Below, in pieces: positions 11,901 through 24,263 of a stretch of 64,000 nt of DNA. The notes beneath the pieces are model-generated. The model did no database searches. It had not been told where the DNA came from and saw only the letters and a list, made by a program, of their open reading frames with translations. Position 1 is the first letter of the stretch. The number at the start of each line of letters is the position of its first letter. The translations under genes and the position numbers were made by a program. Source of the stretch: Apostichopus japonicus (taxonomy: Eukaryota > Echinodermata > Holothuroidea > Aspidochirotida > Stichopodidae); assembly GCF_037975245.1 (NCBI RefSeq), contig NC_092567.1, positions 19,708,376 through 19,772,375 of the forward strand, written 5' to 3'.

Positions 11901-14700
11901 GCGAATAAGGTACTTCAACAACAATTCAGGATGCTTTTGGTTGTTTTCCACATTGTGTGGGTTATGCTACTTTTGTCAATGAGAAAAGGGTCACTAACAA
12001 ATAAAGAGAGGTATAATGGGTATAAGTAATCCTGAATGGAGACACCGGAACTCGATGATTGAGTAAGACAATGGCTTGTACGTGCTACCACCTAACGTGC
12101 CAATTGATCCAATTTGAAGAAAGAACATCCTTTTCAAGGTCTATGTTATTATAATTAGAGTAAGGAAGAAACTAAAATGACACATCTTTCCGTTTTGAAT
12201 AATAATTTTATCCTTTAAAGAAAGAATTACTGTAATTCTACTCCCATGGAGGATTTTCAGTAAACAACCCATACCGCTTTGCTTGCTTGATATTATATTT
12301 TAGCAGTACTGACTGCACTTCATTTACAAAAGTACCAAGGTAATTGAATATCATATCGTACTTTTGTGTTGTTTCAGACTAAGGACACTTGTACTTTTTA
12401 CCTTCACGATGAGACCTAGAAGATTTAAATTAACGAAAACGTGGATGCAGGTATCTGTTTTTATCAATTTATTCCTCAGAAAAAAATAAGAATACGTGCA
12501 TCTATAGTATCCTCGGGTAATGATTGTCCACTACATCAGAATGTACATTAGACCTCTATTTCACTAATGTACTGTTCGCCTTTACTTTTTCGGAACTTTA
12601 CTTCCCTTCGTCGGTTACCTGTCTCTTTATAACATGAGCACTATGTCGCTCTACTGTGTCTACAGTGAAGTAGTAACCTTTCTAACACTGCAAACACTAA
12701 GAGACAGATGAGTTCGTCTCTTGTTAATATTCAAACCCCGGTAAGCTTTGCAACTTTAACAGGCAGCGTCAATCGGGCGCTTCATAAAGTTGGATACTGT
12801 GGTGCGCAGTGATTTTTCAGGGTTTCATTGCTTTCTATCTGAAGTACTTGCTACAATAGGTAATCTTTGTTTGATAAAGTCCCCTTAAATCGAGACTATA
12901 ACCGTGATTTTCGTTACGAGTTTGCTGGCATAGGCCGCCCAATATCCAAGTTGTAGCAATGTTGGGAAAAGACAAAGTACGGTCTTTGAATAGTATCTTA
13001 AATAAAACCCAGTTACTCGGCAATAAAATGTTATTCTCAAGTGAGTATGTTACTTCTCGGTTATAGGCTTTGCTCAGTAATTCCATAAGTAAATCTATGT
13101 TTTGTTTACAACACATGACTTTGGTTGGAAATCAAGTTGCAAAAGTCTGTTTTTGTTAATTGGAAGCTGTCGGACAAAGACCACGGATTGTTCCTGTCAG
13201 ACAAGTACCATTCATGATTTCTATGAATTTACAAATTAATTCAAGGAACGCATAGATAAGTTTCAGAGTCACACGTAATGCAATTGACACTTTGACATCC
13301 GCAATCGGTCATATACTATCACGACAATTGTTGTATCTGGTTTCATCATTTTATAATCTTGGCAACGCATGAAATTTACACAAAGTCAATAGTCAATAGA
13401 CCTGATATGTCATATATTGAGTCATCCGGCGCCACAGTATAAACTTTCAAGAAATTTTAAGATTCGATTGCTGACAAAACAAGCCACAAAAAGGCGTTGT
13501 GGTGCGTGCATATAGTTTCCGAAGATGTTTGCAGATGTCTTTACTAAAATATTGAAAGAGATAACAGATGACCCCAAATACGCCGTCTAACCTACCAGGT
13601 ATTGCCCACGCATAACAGCGATGTTCGAAGAAACGTTTCCAGCCAAACTATATCATCAACTTGAACATGATATATTCTCTTTAGGAAGAAAGCATTACAC
13701 AATTTCAACCAAAAAAAGTGCACGGGATTAGTGTCTATATCGGCTTTAGTAATTGCGCTGAAAATCTAAGCTCTGCACTATATCAACAATATAACGATAT
13801 TATACATAATGCATTCGTCGTCGCTAGAGTACATGTCCAATGACTACTTTTTTACCAAACGAACTTACATCCAATCAGTCATTTTCCATTGAATTATTAA
13901 CCGTTTCTGTTTAATAAATGTCTTTCTGAATAAAATTGTAAATGAAACTGCGATGGACGCTGTGGTGTTTGCCGATAGTGTTCAGCATTATTGTCCAAAA
14001 CCAAATTCAGAAGCCAGATTCAAATGTGAAAATTTGAATTTCACTAGACGAGATAGTGGGAAAATATATACAATGAATACATATGACGCCAATTTGACGG
14101 ATAAACTATTATAAATAATTATCAGAAACGTGCTGGATAACTTGTTTTTTTTATAATTGCTATGGTACTGCTGCTAAGTCTGGGCTGGGCTGCTAAGCGG
14201 CGACTTTCTCGTTTACGGGAAGCATGATCAACGTTACAGCATAACCATCAAAAAGTTATACAAAAAATAATCGCATTCTTAATAATAACTGTTAATATAT
14301 ATATATTCTTATACTTGTGTCAAGTAATATTGTTGTTCCGATCAGGGGCCCCATCTTTTATGTTCTTTATCAAATGCACTTGCAGCGTTGCCCCTCCAAT
14401 CCTGGAAACGGGTCAACGCAGCTGCATGTGATAGTATTATTAGAACGAGTTCAGCCCATTTGGAATCATTTAAACCACCCTAGTTTCAATACATGAAAAG
14501 TGAGAACTTTCATCAACAAACTTCTTATTTCAATTTCAAGCATCATCTCATGCATAAGTTGTAATGCATCTGCCAACTTTTTCGTAACTATCACTATATA
14601 CCCACTCACTGAAACCATATCCCCAGCTACTCATTAAGGCTCCACAAATAGATTTTAATGCAACGCCCAATACGATATGTACGTAATAAATATGACCTGA
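8960..14700. other. No recognisable gene; upstream region of the kisspeptin-type gene
   Basis: At least one 5' non-coding exon and the promoter of the minus-strand kisspeptin-type gene should lie here or beyond, but none can be assigned by eye. There is a short (ATT)n at 11519-11541. A 93-codon minus-strand open frame at 12835-13116 has no recognisable motif. Confidence 0.55.
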
Positions 14701-14730
14701 TATGATATGATGTATAAATATATAGATCTA

Positions 14731-14855
14731 TAGGGTGTCCATATCCAAGTGGTTAGGGTGTCCGCATATAAAGGGGAGGCCCGGGTTCGAATCCTGGTGG
14801 AGTCTGGAAGTTTCTTCACTGTTCTGAATTTTCCAACTCACTACAATTATATTTA

Positions 14856-14858
<3 letters not shown>
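14731..14858 (+). mobile_element. tRNA-derived SINE, family 1, copy A (diverged)
   Basis: It has an A-box-like AAGTGGTTAGG and a B box GGTTCGAATCC at 14783-14793. The family-specific tail (CACTGTTCTGAATTTTCCAACTCA) then runs into a long TA tract. It resembles the copies at 33.1, 45.5 and 45.8 kb but is the most diverged and lacks the 5' extension. The A and B boxes indicate a pol III promoter inherited from a tRNA. Confidence 0.8.

Positions 14859-14934
<76 letters not shown>
14858..14934. repeat. (TA)n array at the 3' side of SINE copy A
   Basis: A perfect alternating TA tract of about 77 bases follows the SINE tail directly. The open YIYIYI frames across it are artefacts of the repeat. Confidence 0.95.
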
Positions 14935-14935
<1 letters not shown>

Positions 14936-15244
14936 GGAGATAATTGACTGAGAGGTTGACCCATGTAAGTAACGACCTACATTTATTAAATAAACGCAAC
15001 GAGTCGCTGAATTTATGGTAGTTTGTAAAGGCCGATACATTACCTGGACTAAAGTAGCAGTCATTGTAGTTGACCGCGGTGTGAACTGTATTAGAAAGTT
15101 ATGTCAGCAACTAGAGTTTATACCAAGTTGACCAGAAATGCCATGTTCATCCTGCATTCGCATGCTCGAACCTAAATCGCTTCAAATTGACTACAGCTGA
15201 TAGGTACTTTGTCTTCTCATATGGAAACTGAGAGTTTGGTTAAA

Positions 15245-15401
15245 TTAACCCACATCCATATAGAGGTCAAATCCTATTAGTATTCTAGATATGTCTGATT
15301 GCCTCAGTCCATACATTTCAATATCCAGCCCACCTTGACCGGTTTTTGAACTATTTCGTTGCTTTATGTCTGTCTGTGTGGTCACCGTTGATGACGGTGA
15401 T
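15245..15401 (-). other. Weak terminal-exon candidate
   Basis: On the minus strand a pyrimidine tract (TTTTGTTTTTTTCAATTGAG) precedes a frame of about 50 codons to a TAA at 15247-15245. The encoded stretch (for example QTDIKQRNSSKTGQGG and MYGLRQSDISRI) is polar and looks like a cytoplasmic tail. I recognise no family. It could be chance. Confidence 0.15.
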
Positions 15402-15459
15402 CTCAATTGAAAAAAACAAAAGATGAAACTTTCAATCTTCATTACGACCTTCGTCATTT

Positions 15460-18400
15460 GAGGCTTGACGAGCTAGGAAGCAGAACATTTTCACACAAAA
15501 ATAAGAAGAAAACAAAATGTCAAAATAAGATCGCTCATCCAAAAGTGACTCCGAGGTAAACAAATATTGCTCTCAATATCGAAAGCAGTTACGAAAAAGT
15601 TCGAGTATTACAGGGAAGTGCTATTCAGAGGGGTACTACTGCTCCCTTTTCAGAGTATAGCATCCCTGATTATTCATATTGATGTTGTCAGTTGCTATTT
15701 TTTTTTTATATAAACATAGCTACGGTACACTTTGAAAAGGTCTCAGTGACAACACAATGCTGCACAATGATGTAAGACATAACGAAATTGGAAACCAGAA
15801 AATGCCACTCAATTTTAATGGGCATAATGACTAAATCGACTGTTCGTAAACTATATGCTGTGCGTTCCAAAAGTGGGTCGCAAAAAGGAAATGATTCGCA
15901 GGGTCGTGCCATTTATTCCACGTCGGAGAATTTATCTACTGCTTTGTCGGAGTGTGCCACTCGGAGATTAAGTCCATAGTTCACAAGTTAGCTTTCATGC
16001 AGAATTCTGAGCATCGATTCTAAGAGTTGGGGTCTGGAGGGTCGTGGCTCAATCTTCGCGGCAGATCTTGGATCGCGAGTCGAAAGCGTGCGGACCGCTG
16101 GATTAGTTGATCTTGAATGAATACAAGTAAACATTTTCAAGCAGTGTTGACAAGGTTGACAATCTAGACTTATTCAGTATTCTAAAGGAACAAAGCGAGT
16201 GTATGTGAAAACATTCTTAACAATAGTCTCTATCACAGAGGTCAATGCTAATGGCGGTTGTAAAGTTACAGGCAAGCATGGCTTGTAAGTTGCTGAGGGA
16301 GGACAAAAGGCTGAAATTACCTTCATAATATATTTGAATTTACAATTTGAAAGTTACTCATAGCGTTGGTCATGTAAAGTCATATCTAGCGTTAACCAAT
16401 CACGAACAGACACGTGGTGCTTAGTAGCAAATCTATTTTGCGATTGTCTTACCCGTATGTGCTAAGTGCTGTGCTGAGTGTGCAAAAGATATGTATGGCT
16501 TAGTATGCATCACCTTTTAGCTCAGGCGTGCAAGTACAACAAGCGCATGCTCACTGGAGATGAGTGAGTTCCAGAAAGAGTCACGATCGTTTCAGAATTG
16601 GCAGGAAATGTATGTTGATTCCACTGACAATTGTACATGTTTTTTATTCAATCTGTCTCAGATTTAAGACGTTCATTTCTTTTAAAGATGAAGGTAAAAT
16701 GATTATGAGAGTAAACGAATGGTTACTTATTAAGTTTAAACTGACGTTCACTTTTTCTTTCTTTCTTGAGACGGGACTGTAATTGCAGATGAAATCACAC
16801 GCGTCGTATACTTAGAGATAAATGCCACATATGTTACCCCGAGGAGAGGAAATGTCCAACCTAAGAGACTTGACAATATTTTATTTTTACCGGAGCTGCC
16901 AAATTTTCTCCATACCCGTTTAAATTTGATTTAACCGGAAACTCAAGCAAAGGGAGCACTGTACTTTAACTGGTGCAATATAATATCTTTCCAGCACTGT
17001 TTTATAACACGCAAATGTAGCATACGTTCTAGCTTTTCAACAATAATTCATGTTGATGACTTTCAATGGAATGATATGTGGTCTAAAAGAAAGAAAATGT
17101 TGTCACAATTGTATCAAATCTTAGATAGATCTTTCGCTACATATAAATAAGGATGTTCAGTTTTAAATACTTACTATTCAATTCAATAATTATTTTAATA
17201 GATTACTAAAAGAGACGGTTGTAAAGGTAAGTTAACTGAAGCAATAAGATTAGACCAAGTTTTAGTTTTGTTAAGCACCGTATAATAACAGCAGACTAAC
17301 GGCTCGAGGAAACGTACGAAACTAAAGTTTTTTTTTTTTAATTTGTCAAATTATTGATGAAGTTCTTACTACATCTTGATCCCAAAGGGGTTAAGCAATT
17401 ATAAATTCAAAGAGTAAACATGATGACCCTTATTCCTGCGAAAACGCTTCGAATTGTTCGACATTTTTGCGCAAGTCCTGAATTATTGAGTGTGTATACT
17501 GCAATTGGAAATGAGGAGAATGGAGGGTATATTTTGATCTACATCCAATCTTCTTTAGTAAGACATTAACCTAAAATCATGGGATGAATATTGGTATCCT
17601 CGTATGTAATTTATGAATTTTATTTTGGATTGTGAGTTTTTCATTCCCAACATTTCAAATGTAAGAAATATATGTCTATGTAACCACATGAAGAATTTTG
17701 TTGCTCCTAATTCATGAGTAATCCCATGCAGAAAGGTGAAAATTTACAAATATATACCGTGGCATTGTTCAAACATGTAAAAATAACACGTATCGCTAAT
17801 TTGTTCATTCCCTGGTGTGACTAAGCGTAGTAAAGTAACAGACTCCGTCCACGTGTTTTCTGTCTTACGGTACGGTGCACACAAGGTTGCGTCAAATGCC
17901 AGACCATTTCCAGCTTTACATTGATATCATAACGTCTGATGAACGTTGCAGGTGTTACAAGTTCGACGTAAACTATAGATAATAATGCAAAGCTCTGAAG
18001 TTGTTCTCGCCTCAAAATGTACAGTAGCATATACAGGACTATGCAAAAACCAAAGTCGAGCCTGAATATGACATATTATAATTGTATCATACTTATGAAT
18101 TATACGAACAAAATAAAGGTAGGTGTATTGCGAATATACCATATACCTCATTTTACCCCTCAATGAGAATGAAAGATACAACTTGTAGACACGGTTAGTC
18201 GAGAAAAACAACTTTAAAAGTCCAAATTATTACGTAGACCATCTACCAAACATCATGATACAAGGTAATCGTTCGTCATCAAAACACACAAATGACTAAT
18301 AAATGTATTTGCTCTACCTTAGCTGTATATGTCTGTTACCAGAACACTCGCCATAATCTAAAACTGTGTGTACAGGCTTCGGCATCACCATGGACACCTA

Positions 18401-21400
18401 AATGGAACACAAACTATACTATATCAACATTTACCTGGAATTTCTTGCAGGTGTTATGCAATTATCAGTTCAGCGAAACTTGACACAGTCAATTGGTCAT
18501 AAACAGGTTTTTAAAAGATGACGCATTTTCGAATACTCTCATATTTTTATAGCTAGATATATAGCATACGGTTTTACAAAGTTGTAGGATATCTAGTGAC
18601 AATAATTCTCAATCGCAAGATCAAATAGTAAAAGCATTTTTAAGAACTCGTGTTACTTGTAGAACAGATTATTGCATTTGACATTTGATACATCTTTATA
18701 TTAGCCCGAAAAAGCGCAAAGGGGTCCAATTGTATTCTTGATTTTTGGGACTAATGGAGTGACTCGAGTCATTTGTTTGTATTTTAAACCATCTAACCTC
18801 TATCAAACGACTTGGTTGCGTCATATGATATACGCTTATTCCACTCCCATTATATTCACACGATCAGTATCGTACGAATACAGAACGCAAAAACGTATTT
18901 GGGACAAATGGTACAATAAGCTCTCAAAACTAATCATATTTCGTTAACAACAGTTTTCTGCTAAGACTTTAACTGCGATATGTCATTTGTCTTCAAATAG
19001 ATCAGATCTAGATTGAGTGATGGAATTCTGATAGTTTGTTTTAATAATAAAAGAACTCGATCCAATTAGTATGTTTTGTGAAGGTAATACAACAGGCTAA
19101 CAACATATTTTCAAGAAATGTGTTTGCGTTATGTAAGTCGTACCTAGAGAAAACAAATATGTCTTAATCAGCATATTGAACTATGAAAATCATTAGTCCC
19201 AAACGAGACACTGTCTCAAACATATCCTCCCATATTTGATTATCGTTGAAGTCAAGCCCGATCTTCCATCCTTCATTGCAAAAGGCCAAATGAAAATGGC
19301 CAGTTGTCAGTATACCATATTGACCAGTGACCAGAATTTCTCATTACTTAAGTCATAAGTAAACCAACTTACAGTTCTATCAACACTTCTTATCCCGGCT
19401 TTACTTAGTGAAAACGTATTTCTCTTGCTTTTAAAGAAAGACTTCTACATCGAGACCTTAAACTGTTTTATTGCGCTCCATTAAACAAATTCAGAAATCA
19501 AACTTTCTTTTCATGGAACATAAGAGGAAACGTGGCATTCAGTTAAAACCTAATGTTTTAACTAAAACAGTCAAAACGAGTTTTCCTTACAGCTATGAAA
19601 CATTCCTGAATAGAAATGAGTTAACCTTTAAAGGTGAAATTCTTTAAAAGTTCTTTTCCATGATTGTATGAAGTCCTCGCCCGGAGCTGAAAGTTCACCA
19701 CGATTTTAGTGATAAGGGAATATCTTTGGGCTATTGATCTATATTTAACATTTGTGGTATGGTGCTTTATCCAAATTCTAGCAGTTCCTCTCTCTACGGG
19801 AACTTGTGTAATTTTTGTCATAGGGCTAGATGGATTTTATAATATTATGTTATCAGTCCAAGTTTCATCAACAAAACTGTATAAAAAGAACATACGTTTA
19901 AACTTTACCAATGATCTACAACAGGCAACCTTACAAAACTATTTTTTACTTTTGAAATTGTGCATTGAAGATATAGTGTGAGAAGTATATTCAGGTACGT
20001 AACAAAACAGGACAAAATCTGCCCAACACAAGAACTTTCCAATGGGTAATCAATATTTTGTCTTTACTTAGGACAAATATACACGACTTCCGGTGAAGGC
20101 AATAGCAAGAGAGAAATCAATGTAATAATGGCTGTTTTTCCGTAATGCACTCAACTTTATTTGCCAAATAAGTTTGTGCACAACTTTCTTCTTCGTCTAT
20201 ATTTGATCGCTACCGTAAGTACGTCACTGAAACAAGATACGAACGGTGAGAATTTCCCCTATCGGGTCTTTTAATTCGTGTGACTTTCAGACGGACGTGT
20301 TGCTATTGAATCTTTTCAACTGAATAAAACTCACGTGTCCACCCGGGCATTGAACAATGAAAATGGAAACCTTATAGAAAATTTGATGGACTTTTGATCA
20401 CAAGGAATTTTATACAATTTCAACTTCCTATTTTCTAACAATGTCATTCTTCACAATGAACTACACATATGATTTCTGATTGGTATATAATTGGAAGAGA
20501 AATAAAGGATGCCAAATGTTTATCGCTGAATCCTCTTATTCAGCATGTGACATAAAACTCACATTACACTGTGGAGGATAAACACAAGCGTCATCTTGAC
20601 AACAATCTGTTATGAGAGAAGACCACTTCCCCGCTTCTTTTCAAGCTCACTTCTTTTCATAAGAGCTCCCTGCTGTATATATATATATACAAGTGGAGCT
20701 AGCTTTATTCTTGACCAGTCATGTTAGTGTCGGCCGATCAAGTTAATAAGCAAATGGGCACTACACGAATAAATCGACAACTCTTGCCATTTCCTGAAGT
20801 GAAAGAACATGTGATATGATATCTCAAGGGATGGAAAAGATAGCTTAATGGAATGCTCTTTCCTAACGTGCTTTTTATGAGAAAGATGATACTGGAAATG
20901 TTACCAGTGGATATAAACTAATGAAAGTTGAGAACTATATATACTTGTTCTGGTAGATAGGCTTTTCGTTTCTTTAAACTCCGAATTGGCTCAAGGATTT
21001 TCCTCTCTTAATTTGCATATCCATTGTAAATCAGCCGTTTCATATGTGTATTGATATTTAGTTATGTATATTTCATTTTGCTTCTAAGTCTTCGGGGAAT
21101 AGTGCTTACTAAAAATCCTTAGTTTTCATAAGTTCTAAAAATGTCACGTTTTCACAAGTTTCGCTGAAAGGACATCGGCAATAGTGCACGTAACCTGTTC
21201 AGAAACAGTGTATGTCTCTTTCACAAATGAATAATTTAGATTTTACGAGGAGAGATTGTAGATGTAGAATTCGCGCATAATCTACGATGTATCTGAAATG
21301 GTGAAGATCAAGGCAATAGTAAAGATGTAAAATTGGTAAAAGGGAAAAATTGCGTCTTAAAATATCGCACGACGTTTTGGAAGTATACACCTTCCTTGAT

Positions 21401-21460
21401 CAAGTACAAAAAATTAAATGAAAACTGTAGCAGCCCCATTGTGTTTTGAACTGAGTCATG
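15460..21460. other. No recognisable gene
   Basis: AT-rich, with only short open frames on both strands. A microexon-like site (AATAG acceptor, 25 bases, AAAG before GTAAGT) ends near 17225 but has no further support. Confidence 0.55.
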
Positions 21461-21464
21461 CGCA

Positions 21465-22780
21465 GTAGTCCCACTTAAGCCAAGTTACTTCTCGTACATT
21501 AACACCTATTGGAGCGAGGGTATAGTTAACATATGAATCCACTTAAGCTCCACTTCTTCCCGAAACTTCTTAGTATTGTTGTGGATCCTTTCAATGATTA
21601 AAGCACAAGCGTTTACCAAATAGGAGTCTGACCCTTCTTAACTTTTGTCGATGACCACTGTGTCTTTGTCTCAGCTCTAATCCAGTTTCTCCGACATACT
21701 GTTTTTCTGCAGCCTCAATTTATAATATAAATTACCCCTGCGGTGGTACAAAAGCGTCCCCTCTGACTTAAAACGTTTGGCCTGTACTTGAAATTTGAAG
21801 GTTTAAGTTTCCTTTAAGGAAACACATCTTTTGGCATGTGACCTGAAGCACACTCTACGTTTTTTTTTGTGCTGTTGAATCTTACACAAGTGACGACTCT
21901 AAATTCCTGAATTTGTCTGTAAATGACAGTGAGAGGGGGGTGATGGGGGGTGCTTGAAACTATCCTTGAACATTGCAGACAGCTGAAAGATAGGAAACTG
22001 TTCTTTGATAACTTTGTGTAAAGGTGGAAGTCGGGGATTGCGAGTAACGACAAAGGGAGTGTATATTCTTCCGTTTGTTTCGACACACTCTACTATCGTT
22101 TTTAAAGATCACTCTCTACTCGCTGTGTAAATTTTTTCTCTAACGATGCGACTGGGGTACCCTCTTTCAACCAAATTAGATTCAAGGGTATTTAAATTCT
22201 CCTTAGTATTCTCCTCTCTACAGGACAAATCGTTCTGATTCGGAGTGCCTGGCCAAAAGCTATATTGTGCTATGGAAAGACTCATACTGTAGATCAAGGT
22301 TTTTGAAAATGGGTTTTAAAATTAGGTCGGTTGCTGATTTTACCTTCTTTAGTCCGGATGATCTGCAAATCAATGAAGGTGATAGAATGAAATCAAAAGG
22401 ACGAGATAAAAGCAAGCTCACCTTGGTACAAATTGTTGAGATCTCTCATGAAAGCCTCGAAGGCTAGAGGTGCATGGTACAAAAGACCCCAAATATCATC
22501 GATATATCGACTCCACATTGTTGGTATTTGTTTGCAAGTTTCCCACAAATTTGCTTCAACTAAAACTATTCCAAGACAAGCATATCCTGGGGCCATTTTG
22601 GGACCTTATGAAGTACCATGAACCTTGGTATAGGAACAATTATTGAATACAAAATGATTGTCGCTAAAACATACCTTAGGAAACTCTATTACTAGATTGG
22701 CAGTGAACGGTCTCTCAAGCGTACGTGAATCGAGGGCTGTTGTAACATTGAATGTGTATAGTATGAATTAATTTAGGATC
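21465..22780 (-). pseudogene. Decayed Penelope-like element (reverse transcriptase plus GIY-YIG endonuclease)
   Basis: Reading the minus strand from 22780 down, pieces of a Penelope-like polymerase appear in order. First comes NNHFVFNNC..YTKVHGTS, a stop, then GPKMAPGYACL (22660-22570; family form GTxMGTKMAPxYA). The catalytic RYIDDIWGLLYH box is near 22500. IDLQIIRTKEGKISNRPNFK and the finger region NLVERGYPS follow. The connector PPLTVIYRQIQEFR is near 21920. A GIY-YIG block is split by a frameshift into GVIYII and KQYVGETGLELRQRHSGHR (about 21740-21650). The characteristic end IERIHNNTKKFREEVELKWI lies at 21600-21520. At least three in-frame stops and several frameshifts break it, so it is a dead copy. 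Such elements encode both domains in one ORF and retrotranspose by target-primed synthesis. No terminal repeats were found. Confidence 0.88.
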
Positions 22781-23877
22781 TTCCAAACACTTTAAAGGAC
22801 AGAAAACAGTGTTTACTGCTATCGTCATAATGAAGTGTCCACATACAAGTACATCTCTGAGTAACTGATACATGCCAATGTACAATGATAAATTCGGAAT
22901 GGCTATTAACTTACACTCACAGCGAATCTTACATCATCGTCGCCATTTCCCATCACTTTCATATCTACAGTCTTCAGGAAACAATTGATATGAAACCTCA
23001 GCTGATATTATATTACCCTTCAAATGTTCATGACGTTTGTTTTTTTCCGTTAGGGTAAGTAGCTAAGGACCATTCAAAGAAAATAATATGACTGATTGTT
23101 GACTACAAAAGGTAATTAAATGCAACTACTTTAACATTATTCGGCTTGGAAATCAGGTCAGGTATTCAGTTGACAGCTCAATAGTGAATTTATGAGCGAG
23201 TGGATTCATATAAAAAGTTGGTATGTCAAATTTCTATGGAAAACGGAAAACAAAAACGGAGTGCAGATAATGTAACTACGGTGTCTCAATTTTTACGATA
23301 AAGACCTGTGGAATATATTAAATATTTCTTAGATCTTAAAAATAGTATTTGTTACTTCGTTAACGACATTGGCTACATAGTCTAGACAGAGCTTCTTACA
23401 GACTATTATGTTCCCATTGATAAACATCAAGCAACATCTGTTCCTCTCAAAGTTTGTAACACAGTGTAAACATTTTATGGAGAGACAAACAACAATGGTT
23501 TTTGCAATTGACTTTTGCGTCGCTTAAAAGACGGTCACATGATGATCTGTTTGCTGAACTAGATGTGCCAGCCACTTTGATGGCTGTACGTCTGTGATGA
23601 CTGGATCTGATGATTAAATGGTCACGAATGTATTGTGCCTTGCGAGGTCAGAAAAGCGCTGGTTCAGTACAGCAATAGTTCCTTTTGAACTGTCTTATAT
23701 TACGTGCAAGCTATACTTACCTAACCAATTAACTTATCTCTTCCGAAGAACTATCAACCTTTTTTAATGACTTTATGAAATGTCGCTGATTGACAGATAC
23801 ATGCGGAATGTATTCGTTCTTTCAATATGTACTACAATGATCTCGCCTAATGTGTCAATTGTTTCTGTAAGGGTAAC

Positions 23878-23990
23878 ATCGGCGTTTCTTAATCTGGGGT
23901 GCAGGGGATTCCAGGCTGGAATCCAAGAGGCCGTGGACCCCACTTTTGCACAAAGCGTTCATTCACAGCTGTAAAAGTGGGTTTTTTGTT
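23878..23990. repeat. Hairpin-rich patch, possible hAT-like element end
   Basis: The start GGCGTTTCTTAATCTGGGGT resembles ends of hAT elements that read CAGxGTTTCTxAAxCTGGGGT. Inside are a palindrome GGATTCCAG-G-CTGGAATCC and a second inverted pair CCCACTTTT / AAAAGTGGG. No matching second terminus or target duplication was found, so classification is tentative. Confidence 0.35.
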
Positions 23991-24153
23991 GCTATGGGAT
24001 GCGACCAGTGGCAAATGGTTAAGTACAACCGGTGGAATGATTATCATGAGATAGTAGAAGGTTCAACCTGTTGGAATCGGATTTCACACGGTCGTGTATA
24101 TTAGATCGTAGCTTAGTTCACTGAAATATGAAATTAAACCATTTACACTTAAT

Positions 24154-24263
24154 ATGGCGTTCGGCTTAAACGTCTACAAAAGGAAGAATCTCCCACTAAG
24201 TCGTCAAGTATACCTCATCCACTTGAAGAGTGTACCATCAACCCCCACCCCCAGTAGTTTCAA
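24154..24263 (+). other. Weak first-exon candidate with strong donor
   Basis: An ATG in a fair context (AATATGGCG) opens 36 codons (starts MAFGLNVYKRKNLPL, ends PSTPTPSSF) and runs straight into a consensus-like donor TTTCAA-GTAAGTATAAAC. If unspliced it stops two codons later. No family is recognised and no matching downstream exon was found. Confidence 0.2.

Noticed and set aside
16010-16100. GC-richer patch thought to be a third SINE head
   Set aside because: No acceptable A box/B box pair at tRNA spacing and no second copy in the window.
22267-22621. Plus-strand short frames near 22.4 kb
   Set aside because: Shadows of the Penelope-like reverse transcriptase on the minus strand.
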